From the NCBI GenBank assembly GCA_002698575.1, contig NZZG01000105.1, positions 1-59,777 of the forward strand: a stretch of DNA of 59,777 bases. Reading direction: 5' to 3'. The position numbers and the translations under genes were made by a program. Shown one piece after another: positions 1-8,582 of the stretch. The DNA is from Pimelobacter sp. (GTDB taxonomy: Bacteria; Actinomycetota; Actinomycetes; Propionibacteriales; Nocardioidaceae). The notes beneath the pieces are model-generated. The model was given only the letters and a program-made list of their open reading frames with translations, ran no database searches and was not told the origin of the DNA. The first letter of the stretch is position 1, and each line of letters opens with the position of its first letter.

Positions 1-2
1 TC

Positions 3-626
3 GGATCGGGCGGCGGGGGCAACTTCGTTCATCGGCTCGGGGGGCTCCGGGCCATGTCCGGCCACGTCGGGTCGGCAGCCCGTACCGTCGAGAGCGCGAT
101 GCGAGTGCGGCGGCGCCTGTTGGCCGGATTGGAGGGCAAGCTCGACGCGATCGAGGAGTTGGCCGAGCTGATCGACGCGAGCGAGGGATCGCTCATCTTC
201 ACCGAGACGAAGGAGATGGCCGAGGAGGCCGCGGCACGGCTGCGCGAGTGGGACGTCCCGGCTGCTGCCCTGCACTCGTCCATGGACGAGCGGGAGCGCC
301 GACAGAATCTCGACTCTTTCGGTGCTGGGACGCTGCGCGCGCTCTCGGCACCGAAGATGCTCGACGAAGGTATCGACGTGCCCCACGCCGACCTGGGTAT
401 CGTGATGACCGCCAGCCGGAGTCGTCGTCAGATGATCCAGCGGCTCGGTCGGGTGATCCGACGCAAGGCCGCGGGAGTGACCGTGAACTTCGTGGTCATG
501 TACGGCGCCGACACGGTCGAGGACCCAGAGGACGGCGCCCATGAGGGCTTCTTCGATCTTCTTCTGGATGTGTCCGACGAACCTCTGGCGCTGGAGCCGG
601 GTTGGAGCGCCTCGGAGATCCGCTGA
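3..626 (+). CDS. DEAD/DEAH-type superfamily 2 helicase, C-terminal part (cut by window edge)
   Basis: The reading frame is open from the first bases of the window, so the 5' part lies outside and the Met codon at 54 is probably internal. The 207 visible codons form a RecA-like helicase domain 2. They contain SLIFTETKEMAEEAA, LHSSMDERER, the motif V-like APKMLDEGIDVP and the motif VI-like SRRQMIQRLGRVIRR, whose arginines would act as ATP-contacting fingers. The DEAD/DEAH box and Walker A motif would lie upstream. It is likely an ATP-dependent nucleic-acid translocase. The C-terminus ends soon after GAHEGFFDLLL. Because insertion-sequence debris starts a few hundred bases downstream, a slightly trimmed C-terminus cannot be excluded. 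Confidence 0.8.
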   Translation, partial: GSGGGGNFVHRLGGLRAMSGHVGSAARTVESAMRVRRRLLAGLEGKLDAIEELAELIDASEGSLIFTETKEMAEEAAARLREWDVPAAALHSSMDERERRQNLDSFGAGTLRALSAPKMLDEGIDVPHADLGIVMTASRSRRQMIQRLGRVIRRKAAGVTVNFVVMYGADTVEDPEDGAHEGFFDLLLDVSDEPLALEPGWSASEIR

Positions 627-886
627 AGAGCTCAGGGCGAAGGGCTCACCAGTTGGGTCCGTGATGCGCCAGCTCATCTCGGAGGCGCAGCGAGACCTCG
701 GTGGTGCCCGGGGCACTCGGACCCACGGTCTCGGTCGTCCCACGATTTCGTTGCCGGTCCGCCGGTCGTGCTCCGCTTGCGCGCCGATGTGACGTCATCG
801 GTCTGATGGTCGTCCCCGGCCATTCCGAGCGATCGGCCGTGACGTGGGCAAGAACAAGCAAGGCGCGTGGTGTCGCGTCCCGGGTC
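627..886. other. Non-coding stretch with no recognisable gene
   Basis: About 260 bases between the helicase stop and the insertion-sequence remnant. Open frames here give low-complexity Arg/Ser/Pro products without recognisable domains. The only local structure noted is the octamer palindrome TGACGTCA at 790-797. Confidence 0.5.
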
Positions 887-1015
887 TGTTGGGGGTCTGG
901 CGTGTTCCGGGTCGGGGAAGTCATAGTTTGCGGATTCTGGTGCCTGAGACGAGGAGGCCCAGGTGGGACGACGGGGCTACCCGGCCGAGTTCCGGCGCAA
1001 TGTCATCGACCTGAT
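887..1015 (+). mobile_element. IS3-type left end with the first codons of orfA (remnant)
   Basis: A GTG codon at 963 follows a strong Shine-Dalgarno-like GAGGAGG. It opens a frame reading VGRRGYPAEFRRNVIDLI, which closely resembles the start of IS3-family OrfA, the helix-turn-helix subunit of the transposase. After about 17-18 codons the similarity stops, and the frame ends at a stop near 1100. The sequence beginning TGTTGGGGGTCTGG at 887 could be the terminal end of the element, as IS3-family ends begin with TG. The stub is cut where IS256-like sequence on the other strand begins, so this is a dead fragment. The boundaries are approximate. Confidence 0.55.
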
Positions 1016-1860
1016 CACGCACCGAATCACCGCTGGGTTGCGCGAAGATCGTGCGAACGTGGTGGCGACCATCGCTGACGACGCTCTCGGTACCGGGTGA
1101 GTGCGTTGCATATGAAGTGAACCCGGCAGGATGCAGGTGGAGCCGGCCGTGACCTGCTCGACCGCAGCCATCGGTCCCGGTGCTGATCGCTGGTCACGAG
1201 TTGGACACCGTCGAGGCCGCGTTCGCGCAGGCTGCGCAGGAACTCGGTCCAGAAAAAACGTGTTCTTGATGTCACTGGGCGCAGCCAAGACCTTTCGGCT
1301 TTCGTCAGCCGAGACGCTGTTGCCGATCACGACGGCCTGGGACACCACGTGGCCGATGAGGCACGACATGCAGTTGTTCGCATCGAGGAAGACGCAGGGG
1401 AGCGCGCAGTGGTCCGAGGGACCGGTGTCGTAGGCCGCGACCTGTGTGTCGGGGTCAGCGCAGATCTTGGAGACCTCGGACTTGCTGGTCCCGGTGTCGA
1501 CACCCAGGGCGGCGACGATGTCGTCGCCCTTCCGTGTCGGGACGCCGGGCGAAGAGCTCGAACATGACCTCGTGCAGGGCGAAATCGACGCGGCGGCTTG
1601 GCTTGACCAGGATCAGGCAGAACGAACCCCGGCGGACTCGGGGATCTTGACCGTCAGGTTGCGGTGGTCGTTGATACGGGCTTGGGCCGGTGCGGTGGGT
1701 GGTGCGCTCGTGTGGGGTTGCGCCGATGACGGAGGTGGCCTCGGCATCGATGAGGGCGTAGAGCATGACGCCGAGCATCTGACGCATGCCGTCAGCGGTG
1801 CGTAGTGCCTCAGCGAGCTCGAGCAGGACGGACTGGTTCAGGGTTATCGCCTGAAATCTG
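1015..1860 (-). pseudogene. IS256-family transposase, multiply frameshifted
   Basis: Read on the minus strand, successive frames give transposase segments in the right order. TLNQSVLLELAEALRTADG and ATSVIGATPHERTTHRTG come from the N-terminus. A GVDTGTSKSEVSKICAD-like segment, HVVSQAVVIG, LRSLRERGLDGVQLV and SCRVHFICNALTR come from the middle, and RTIFAQPS from the later part. They lie in different frames, need several frameshifts to join, and lack the C-terminal third, so the copy cannot be functional. The family normally cuts and pastes DNA with a DDE-type catalytic domain. Family assignment rests on recalled motifs and is fairly secure; exact ends are not. Confidence 0.75.
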
Positions 1861-2010
1861 TTCTACGAGTTGATGGAAGCCTTCTCCCAGAGACCCACGT
1901 AGTGACCCACCCCTGTGGGCGCCACACCGCGCACAGGGGCTTGATCCGTACTCAGGCTGGTACCGCGATTACCACCACTTCAAGGGCTTACCCCACTGAT
2001 GCGCCCCGTG
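1861..2010. mobile_element. Probable 5' flank of the IS256-type remnant with an inverted repeat
   Basis: This stretch lies upstream of the dead transposase and is not coding. It contains an 8-bp inverted repeat, CCCCTGTG at 1910-1917 and CACAGGGG at 1932-1939. Such hairpins are common in leader regions of IS256-like elements. No clean terminal inverted repeat or target duplication was identified. Confidence 0.35.
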
Positions 2011-2016
2011 TCGTGA

Positions 2017-3369
2017 TCAGCGCGGGAGCGGAGTGTCGGTGATGGTGGTGCCGGGGTCGAGCGGCTCGCTCAGCGTGGTCGACGGAGTCGGCGCCTCCTC
2101 CTCGCGAGCACCGGCACGGGCGTCGACCAGCACATCGGGCGGCACGTGCTTCTCGAGATAGCGTCGTCCGGCACGGGTCGTCGGGTGCATGGCAGCCGCC
2201 GCGACGCCGACGATGGCGGCGATCGTGAGCCAGCCGAACGCTCCCCACTCCATCGCGAGGAAGCCGTAGACCGCTGGTGCCCAGAATCGGCCGAGGGTGT
2301 TGCCGAGCTCGGAGACGCCCTGGTAGTCCCCTCGCCTGCGGGGATCCATCAGCTCGGCCTCGAAGGTCCACCCGGAGGCGGAGAGGTAGAGCTCGGCCCA
2401 CGTCAGGACGATGTGGCCGATGAAGAACAACACCACGGTGACCCAGCCGACGGTCTCGTGGGTCGCGAGTGTGACCACGCAGGTGAGGGCGAAGAAGGCC
2501 GCGGAGAGACGCACCGCTCGCAGTGCGGTGTCGATGTCGCGAATGCCGCGTGAGGTGACGCGAGGCAGCACGATGCACATCAGGGTGTTGGTGGCGAAGA
2601 GCACCGCCACGAGTTCGTGGGGCGCGTCGGTCTCGATGACCAGCCAGAGGGGGATCACCGTGTGCAGCAGCACCTGGTTGGACCACAGCACGCCGGTCAG
2701 GAAGGTCACCCCGAACCAGCTGAGGTTGCGGATGGCCGGCGGCCCTTCTGGCCGACGGCGAGGTTCGTCCGTACGAACGTCATGGGAAGCATCGGGAAGC
2801 CGAAGGATGGCTACGGCGTTGACCATGAACAGTGCCGCTGTGAGGACCGGGGCCCAGCGCAGCACCTCGGGACCGAAGGCGATGGCCCCGCCTCCCAGGA
2901 ACGCCCCGACACTGAAGCCCACGTTGAGCGCGGAATACATGTAGGCCCGGGACTCCACGCGCTCACCGGGTGGCAGTACGTCGAGAACATACGCGCCGTG
3001 AGCCGCACCCCCGAGACTCCCAGCCACCTCCATCACCACCGCGAGCACGATGAACTGCGGGAAGCTGTCGATGAACGGCCAGGCCAGGAACAATGCCCCC
3101 TGGAGGACTGCGCTCAACGACCACATGCGCTTGGGGCCGAAGTGGTCGACCAACTTCCCGGTCGGTACGGCGACGAGGAAACTGGCGGCCGCTCCCACCG
3201 TGAGTCCGATGCCGACCTGACCCAGTGACAGGCCCAAGATGATCCCGAAGTAGACAGCGGACCCCGCCAGGAAGGCGCCCTCGCCCGTGGCGAAGAGGAG
3301 CGACTGCATCGACAGTCGGCCGGCCAGTGAGGACGGCGGGGTGGCGTAGTTGCGCAGTGCGGTGAGCAT
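2017..3369 (-). CDS. Major facilitator superfamily (MFS) transporter
   Basis: A protein of 450 aa with about twelve hydrophobic segments in two halves separated by a charged loop (DVRTDEPRRRPEG). This is the layout of a proton-driven MFS carrier in the cytoplasmic membrane. The N-terminal half has the helix 2-3 loop element GKLVDHFGPKRMW, typical of drug/metabolite MFS pumps. The charged C-terminal tail (ARAGAREEEAP) is cytoplasmic. I chose ATG 3369, which begins MLTALRNYATPP, because an AGGGGAA ribosome-site-like stretch lies upstream. An in-frame ATG at 3411 would add 14 residues. The substrate cannot be told from sequence. The gene is isolated, next to the IS debris. Confidence 0.85.
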   Translation of the reverse strand: MLTALRNYATPPSSLAGRLSMQSLLFATGEGAFLAGSAVYFGIILGLSLGQVGIGLTVGAAASFLVAVPTGKLVDHFGPKRMWSLSAVLQGALFLAWPFIDSFPQFIVLAVVMEVAGSLGGAAHGAYVLDVLPPGERVESRAYMYSALNVGFSVGAFLGGGAIAFGPEVLRWAPVLTAALFMVNAVAILRLPDASHDVRTDEPRRRPEGPPAIRNLSWFGVTFLTGVLWSNQVLLHTVIPLWLVIETDAPHELVAVLFATNTLMCIVLPRVTSRGIRDIDTALRAVRLSAAFFALTCVVTLATHETVGWVTVVLFFIGHIVLTWAELYLSASGWTFEAELMDPRRRGDYQGVSELGNTLGRFWAPAVYGFLAMEWGAFGWLTIAAIVGVAAAAMHPTTRAGRRYLEKHVPPDVLVDARAGAREEEAPTPSTTLSEPLDPGTTITDTPLPR

Positions 3370-3450
3370 CGCGGCCCATATTCCCCTGTGGCAGGCGAAC
3401 CCGCCGCTCATTTATCCACGGCTGCACGCAGCGGCGCGCGCGGTTCTCGC

Positions 3451-4800
3451 TCAGGCTGCGTAGTCGATGGCGATGACGACGTCAGGCTTGAAGATCTCCG
3501 CCTCGGCCACCCTGGGTCTCAGCTCAGATGGTTGCGGGGGATCCGGCGCTCGGGATCTGAGGGTGTGCCCGGTCGGGAGAGTGGTCTCCACCTCATGAGG
3601 CCCGTCTGGTGGGCCAGTCGGTCGAGCCGACCACCCGGGTGCCTCCTTGGCGTAGTTGCACTGCTCGCAGAGGCCTTGGCCGTTCTGCGCAGTGGTCGGT
3701 CCACCCGCGAGGAGCGAGCGGACGTGGTCGTGATGGCGGATCGGGGCGTCGCACCACGGCGTCCGGCAGATCTGGTCGCGCAGGTCGATGAAGAGGGCCA
3801 GGCTCTTCGGGAAGGCGGTGGCCGTGGAGTCCATCGCGGCGAGCTGACCGGTCGAGGCGACGTATAGGCGTCGCAGCGTGGCGATCGCGTTCTTGGTGGC
3901 GGTGTCGACGACGCGTCGAGCGAGGCTGGCAGGGATCGGACCGTAGTCCGCGAGCCAGGCCGGCTCGGAGCCGCCGGCGAGCAGTGCCTCATCGGAGATC
4001 GTCACGGTGACCTGCACCGGCACGTCGTCGGCGACCTCCTGGCCGGTGACGCGCTCGACGAGGGTGTCGGCCATGATCTGGCCGCGAGTGCGCTCATCGC
4101 CCTCGCCCAGCAGAGCGTCCGCCACCGTCTTGAGAGCCGCCCACACGGCGACTCCCTGCGCGACGGGCAGCAGCGCCGAGATGATCGCCATCGTGTCGGG
4201 GGATGGCCGGATGCTCACGCGTCGGTCGGCCCTGGCCCTCGCATTGCGCTTCACCTGAGCCTCGGGGTCGAGCTGGTCGGCGAGCTTCTTCGCCTCCGCG
4301 GCGAGGCGACGATCGCCCCAGCCCTCGACCGTGGCGGGGTCCGCCAGCAGGGTGTCATCGATGCTGCGGCGGTCCTCGCCGGACAGGCAGGCGGTCTCGC
4401 GGGCCAGGATGGTGGCGCGCCACTCCGACAGGAGGCCCGCCTCCATCGCTGCCAGCGTGTGGGGCATCTCGGCGACCAGAGCCTTCGCGAAGCCCAGGTG
4501 TCGACCACCGCGGAACGGCGACTCGCGCCGTGCGGCAGCAACCTGCGAGGGGACCCCGCGCCCGACCTGGGCCGCGGGCACCTTCAACTCATCGTGGCGC
4601 TGGCGTACGGCGCTGTCGAGGTCGACAGCCAGTCGGGCCTGGGCAGCGGCAGCCTGAGCCTTGAGTTCCTCCAGGACCCGGATCCTCTCGACGAGCTCGA
4701 GCTCGGATGCCTCACACGTGGGCAGCCCGTTGATCCACGCTCGCACATCCTCCACCCCGGGCGCAGGGTCCCGAGTGTCCGAAGCGGAGGCGGCCGTCAT
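3451..4800 (-). CDS. DUF222 / HNH endonuclease-signature protein (13E12 repeat family), SOS-regulated
   Basis: A protein of 449 aa. Residues about 30-320 form the helical DUF222 (13E12) domain. A C-terminal HNH-type segment has the order CRTPWCDAPIRHHDH, NGQGLCEQCN and KEAPGW, with Cys and His pairs expected to bind zinc and a metal-binding His. The family is multicopy in actinobacteria, its exact role is unsettled, and several mycobacterial members carry LexA sites. Here a perfect SOS box sits inside the promoter (4808-4836). I placed the start at ATG 4800 because the -10 hexamer ends 7 nt before it, making a leaderless transcript. An upstream in-frame ATG at 4836 would lie inside the promoter. 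Confidence 0.88.
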   Translation of the reverse strand: MTAASASDTRDPAPGVEDVRAWINGLPTCEASELELVERIRVLEELKAQAAAAQARLAVDLDSAVRQRHDELKVPAAQVGRGVPSQVAAARRESPFRGGRHLGFAKALVAEMPHTLAAMEAGLLSEWRATILARETACLSGEDRRSIDDTLLADPATVEGWGDRRLAAEAKKLADQLDPEAQVKRNARARADRRVSIRPSPDTMAIISALLPVAQGVAVWAALKTVADALLGEGDERTRGQIMADTLVERVTGQEVADDVPVQVTVTISDEALLAGGSEPAWLADYGPIPASLARRVVDTATKNAIATLRRLYVASTGQLAAMDSTATAFPKSLALFIDLRDQICRTPWCDAPIRHHDHVRSLLAGGPTTAQNGQGLCEQCNYAKEAPGWSARPTGPPDGPHEVETTLPTGHTLRSRAPDPPQPSELRPRVAEAEIFKPDVVIAIDYAA

Positions 4801-4807
4801 GAGCACC

Positions 4808-4836
4808 AGTGTATCGAACATATGTTCGACAGGCAA
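4808..4836 (-). promoter_or_regulatory. SigA-type promoter with LexA (SOS) box in the spacer
   Basis: On the minus strand TTGCCT (4836-4831) and TACACT (4813-4808) are separated by exactly 17 bp. The spacer contains the 16-bp palindrome TCGAACATATGTTCGA at 4814-4829. This matches the TCGAAC-N4-GTTCGA core of the actinobacterial LexA box without mismatch. The -10 hexamer is 7 nt from ATG 4800, so the transcript should be leaderless. LexA bound here would block polymerase until DNA damage triggers LexA cleavage. Promoter and site are seen directly; regulation is inferred from the known consensus. Confidence 0.9.
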
Positions 4837-4856
4837 GCCTTGTGGGTAGTCGGTGG

Positions 4857-7595
4857 CTATCCAGCAGCAATGGTGGCCGACGCGAAGAACTCGCTCGGCA
4901 TCGCGCGCTCGAGTCGCCAGGTGATCGCCAGCGGCCGCTCGCCGACATGCGACTGGTAGTGCGCCCGACCGAGGAAGAGGTAGGACGACGTGCCGTACTC
5001 GTCCTTCTGCTCGTGCCTCACGAACAGCAGCACCGTGCTGGTGCCGCTGACGTAGCGCTGCCCCGTCGGTGAGGCCTGCGACGTCGTCGACTGCGACTCC
5101 CAGTGGAACAGCGTCGGTGAGATCGGGTAGTCGCGATACATGGTGGTGGGGGAGTAGTCCGCCTCGGACTTCGTCAGGGTCACGAAGAGGATGTCGACGT
5201 TGAGAGTCTCGACGTACGCGACGCCCTGCATCATGCTGGTCGGTCGCCGTTCGAGACTCGCGTAGTCGAGCGCGGCGAGGATCTCCTCACGCTGATAGCG
5301 CGCATGCACCCGCAGCGGAACGCCCTCGAGGCCACCGGCAACGGGCGCGACCTCGTGCCGGCTCTCCTCGAAGGCGATGTCGACGACCGCCGCGAGCTCA
5401 GCGGTGGAGGCGGGTTCGTGCCGCAACGACTCCAAGCCGGACTCGTACGACGCATGGTCGCCGGCGTCCGGCCAGAGCGAGAAGAAGAGCATCCGGGCGA
5501 CACGCTGCTCGGTCGCGCTCAGTTCGGCGTACGCCGTCGAGTTGTCCAGGAGACGGGTGTACCCCTCGGCGCGGACAGCGTCGTCGACGTGCGCGAAGGC
5601 TCGGACGCGCTTGAGCAGGCGGGCCTCCTCGGACGAGCCTTGAGCGGTAGGAAGGCCGGCCTCGCGGCGCAAGCGCGTCCACGAGCGATCGCCGCGCAGG
5701 ATGTCGGCCAACTCGATGCCGGACTCGTGCAGGAAGGAGCGCAGGTCGTGCTCGCCGTACGACCGCAGCTCGGCGACCAGCTGCGGCCAGCGGTTGGCGA
5801 TCTGCCCGCGGATGTTCTCCAGGACGATCGCCTGCGACTGCTTGTCCATCACGATCTGGCAGCCTGCAGGCAGGAACGGAAAGCCCCGTTCGACGTCGCG
5901 CTCCAAGCCACGCCGCGTCTGGCCGGTCAGCGCCCGCAGCTTCATGTCGAAGCGGAACTCCTGGCGATGGTGTCCCACGAAGTCGAGCACGGTCAGGACG
6001 GCCTTGTGGCGGGTGCGACGAAGCCCGCGGCCCAGCTGCTGCAGGAAGATCGTGGCGCTCTCGGTGGGTCGCAGGAAGAGCACCGTGTCGACGTCGGGGA
6101 GATCGAGGCCCTCGTTGAAGAGGTCGGCGGCGAAGAGCACGTTGACGCGACGATCCTTGAGGTCCTTCAGCGCACGCTCACGATCCGGCCGCGACGTCTC
6201 GGCGCTCACCGCCAGCGCGGGGATCCCGGCCTTCACGAACGTCTCCGCCATGAACCGCGCATGGGCCACGCTCACGCAGAATCCCAGCGCTCGCATCTGC
6301 CCGAGGTCGAGCACCTTGTCGCGCAGTTGCTTGAGTACGGCAGTGGCGCGCGCGTTGTTGCCCGTGTAGACCGCCGACAGCTCGTGCTCGTCGTAGCGGC
6401 CGCGACTCCAGCTGATGGTGCGCAGATCGGTGCCGTCCGCGACCGCGAAGTAGTGGAAGGGGCACAGCAGGTCGGCCCCGAGGGCATCCCAGAGTCGGAG
6501 CTCGGTCGCGGTCCGGCCGTCGAAGAAGGTGCGGACGTCGATGCCGTCGCCGCGCTCCGGAGTCGCGGTGAGGCCCAGCAGCTCGCGTGGTGCGAGATGC
6601 TCCAGGATCCGCCGGTAGGTCGACGCTTGGGCGTGATGGAACTCGTCGACCACCACGATCTCGAAGTGTCCGGGGGGCAGCTTGTCGACGCCGTACGCCG
6701 TCAGCGACTGGACGCTGGCGAAGACGTGCTGCCAGCGCTCGGGGCGGGTGCCGCCGACGTACAGCTCGCCGAAGTCCTCCTCGCCGAGGACCTCGCGGTA
6801 GGTGCGCAGCGACTGCTCGAGGATCTCCGAGCGATGCGCGACGAACAGCAGCGACGGCCGGTCCGCCGCCGCGGCGGTCCCACACCGGCGTCGATAGTCG
6901 AGGGCGGCGACCACGGTCTTGCCGGTGCCCGTTGCAGCGACGACAAGGTTGCGGTGGCGACCGTGGACGGAGCGCTCGGCGGCGAGGTCGTCGAGCATCT
7001 TCTGCTGGTAGGCGAACGGCGTCACGTCGAGACCGGACAGCGAGATCGTGACGCGGCTGTGACTGGTGCGACCCGATGCTTCGGCGAGAGCGTCGTCGAG
7101 ACGGTCCGCATCGACGTCCGGGTCGTAGAGCTCGTAGGAGTCGTCGTTCCAGTAGGTGTCGAAGGTCCCGCGGAACTTCACGAGCAAGGCGGGCGTGGCG
7201 ATGTGCGAGAGCCGGACGTTCCACTCGACGCCGTCCAACAGGGCCGCGCGCGACAGGTTCGAGGACCCGACGTAGGCGGTGTCGAAGCGGGTGTCACGGC
7301 GAAACATCCATGCCTTGGCGTGCAGGCGCGTGCGGGCGGCGTCGTACTGGATGCGCACCTCGGCTCCGAGCTCGCGCACCAGTCGGTCGAGCGCCAGCCG
7401 CTCGGTCGCCCCCATGTACGTCGTGGTGATGACTCGCAGGGGAGAGCCTCGCTCGCGCAGGCGGCGCAACTCCGGCTCGAGCAGTCGGAGTCCGTGCCAC
7501 TTCACGAAGGCGCACAGCAGATCCACCTCGTCTGCCGTCTCGATCTCCGCCTTGAGCTCCGCGCCGAGGCTGGGGTCGCCCTTGGCATTCGTCAT
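4857..7595 (-). CDS. PLD-like / DEAD-DEAH helicase / DUF3427 protein, main segment after an in-frame stop
   Basis: The 912 residues carry a phospholipase D-like nuclease domain at about 10-150 (motif LHAKAWMF then YVGSSNLS). A superfamily 2 helicase follows, with Walker A AATGTGKT, a DEFH box in VVVDEFHHAQAS and motif VI QQLGRGLRR. The C-terminal ~400 residues fit DUF3427. Family proteins of about 1030 aa carry a further ~100 residues at the N-terminus. Those residues are encoded in the same frame just upstream (7638-7952) but are cut off by a single TAA. ATG 7595 is the first Met after that stop and has no clear ribosome site. Translation as a separate polypeptide is therefore doubtful and the whole locus may be a fresh pseudogene. 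Such helicases are often seen near defence genes; a defence role is inference. Confidence 0.7.
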   Translation of the reverse strand: MTNAKGDPSLGAELKAEIETADEVDLLCAFVKWHGLRLLEPELRRLRERGSPLRVITTTYMGATERLALDRLVRELGAEVRIQYDAARTRLHAKAWMFRRDTRFDTAYVGSSNLSRAALLDGVEWNVRLSHIATPALLVKFRGTFDTYWNDDSYELYDPDVDADRLDDALAEASGRTSHSRVTISLSGLDVTPFAYQQKMLDDLAAERSVHGRHRNLVVAATGTGKTVVAALDYRRRCGTAAAADRPSLLFVAHRSEILEQSLRTYREVLGEEDFGELYVGGTRPERWQHVFASVQSLTAYGVDKLPPGHFEIVVVDEFHHAQASTYRRILEHLAPRELLGLTATPERGDGIDVRTFFDGRTATELRLWDALGADLLCPFHYFAVADGTDLRTISWSRGRYDEHELSAVYTGNNARATAVLKQLRDKVLDLGQMRALGFCVSVAHARFMAETFVKAGIPALAVSAETSRPDRERALKDLKDRRVNVLFAADLFNEGLDLPDVDTVLFLRPTESATIFLQQLGRGLRRTRHKAVLTVLDFVGHHRQEFRFDMKLRALTGQTRRGLERDVERGFPFLPAGCQIVMDKQSQAIVLENIRGQIANRWPQLVAELRSYGEHDLRSFLHESGIELADILRGDRSWTRLRREAGLPTAQGSSEEARLLKRVRAFAHVDDAVRAEGYTRLLDNSTAYAELSATEQRVARMLFFSLWPDAGDHASYESGLESLRHEPASTAELAAVVDIAFEESRHEVAPVAGGLEGVPLRVHARYQREEILAALDYASLERRPTSMMQGVAYVETLNVDILFVTLTKSEADYSPTTMYRDYPISPTLFHWESQSTTSQASPTGQRYVSGTSTVLLFVRHEQKDEYGTSSYLFLGRAHYQSHVGERPLAITWRLERAMPSEFFASATIAAG

Positions 7596-7637
7596 CAGTG
7601 CGGCGTCGGACAGCGGCGTGGTCGGCCGGGCGTCGGC

Positions 7638-7952
7638 TTACGTCGTGACGCCGGGACCTGGTGGAGGAGCGAGGCGGAGCAACTGACTGGCCGGGCTGAC
7701 CACCGGGTCGCTCTCGTCGTCGAGGCAGTCGACGAGGCCGTTGACCAGGCCCAGCCGCGCGGCCGGATCGGTGGTGCGTTCGAGAGCGCGCCGGGTGAGC
7801 TCGCCGATGTGGCGGCTCAGGACGTGGGGCGCGTCAGCCGGGTCGACGACGCGCAGGACGGACTCGATGTCGAGCCCTGCATCAAGCGTGTCCCGGAGCC
7901 CATGCGTCAGGAGTGACTCATGGAGGCCTGCTGGAAGCCCTGTGTCACTCAC
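7638..7952 (-). pseudogene. N-terminal segment of the PLD-helicase-DUF3427 gene, ended by an in-frame TAA
   Basis: From GTG 7952 this frame encodes 104 residues that match the expected N-terminus of the downstream helicase, including VDPADAPHVLSRHIGELTRRA, ARLGLVNGLVDCLDD and SDPVVSPASQLLRL. It stops at TAA (7640-7638). The next 14 codons in the same frame (ADARPTTPLSDAAL) lead straight into the Met at 7595. One nonsense codon thus separates two halves of a 1032-codon gene. There is no frameshift. The change may be a real mutation, strain variation or a sequencing error. Confidence 0.75.
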
Positions 7953-8129
7953 TCGTACAGCTTCGCAGCTTGAGCTGGTTCCCGCGGCTGCTGGCGCGAA
8001 ACGGCTGGAGAGGCGGGCCAGCGCGAGAGTGCGAAGCTCCCACGACCACAAGCGGCTGCTCGTCCTGCTCGGAGTGCTGAGAGAGCCACTCGGCCCGGGA
8101 TCTCCGCTGACCTGCTCAAGCTCCTGTGT

Positions 8130-8333
8130 GTGGTTGCGCTTCTGGTCGCTCTGGCGACGCAGCCGCAGATCTTCGCAAAGGCCGCGACGGGCATGGCCGA
8201 ACTCTTTACCTCCAGCCTGCAACCCGACGCGTCCACGGATCCGGTGAGCGGCTCTACCGATGCCCCGAGCGGTGGAACGGAGAAGACGAAGCAAGCGCGA
8301 GAGCGGAAGCGGTCTCGCTCCGCGCAGCCTTAG
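8130..8333 (+). CDS. Small putative membrane protein (uncertain)
   Basis: A frame of 67 codons starting at GTG 8130. It begins with a hydrophobic stretch (VALLVALATQPQIFAKAA) followed by a Ser/Thr/Asp-rich segment and a basic tail (KTKQARERKRSRSAQP). The composition suits a single-pass membrane peptide. No clear ribosome-binding site precedes it and I recognise no family. It could equally be a chance frame in the 630-bp gap between the helicase and the DUF2786 gene. The hydrophobic segment continues upstream of the GTG without another start. Confidence 0.3.
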   Translation: MVALLVALATQPQIFAKAATGMAELFTSSLQPDASTDPVSGSTDAPSGGTEKTKQARERKRSRSAQP

Positions 8334-8582
8334 CTGCCCGCACGTACGTGGGCGACGATGCTGCGTCCTGCCCTCTCGATCGAGGCAGGGCCCAGCGATG
8401 CCGTGCGCACCTGCCACCGCGCATGAACGCTGCGCGGTGCTGGCGGTGCGACACAGCGCTCAGGATGGTCGATACGGTCGCCGGCAACGACCTGGCCGGA
8501 CTGGCTGTGGAGAGCCTCCGTGCCCGCGCGGGTTCGCTAGTAGCGTCCGAATCGCCAGCAACCTCGACCGATCGGGCGTGAG
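8334..8582. other. Intergenic region upstream of the DUF2786 gene
   Basis: About 250 bases without a convincing gene. A TAGCGT hexamer near 8540 could be a -10 element for the downstream gene. Nothing else stands out. Confidence 0.4.

Noticed and set aside
790..797. TGACGTCA octamer palindrome
   Set aside because: Isolated, no gene start or promoter nearby; expected by chance in a window of this size.
847..1000. A frame starting VGKNKQGAWC that recalls the MGKNNKARR start of the DUF2786 protein
   Set aside because: Only the first few residues are alike; the rest is unrelated and out of context. Chance similarity of a basic start.
963..1060. Minus-strand continuation of the IS256-like frame (SVRDQVDDIAPELG) opposite the IS3 start
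   Set aside because: The plus-strand IS3 reading has a strong ribosome site and better match; the antisense similarity beyond about 1015 is probably chance in GC-rich DNA, so the boundary was set there.
5304..7916. Very long open frame (870 codons) antisense to the helicase
   Set aside because: Typical GC-rich shadow: no domains, low-complexity Arg/Gly/Val composition, opposite to a gene with clear motifs.
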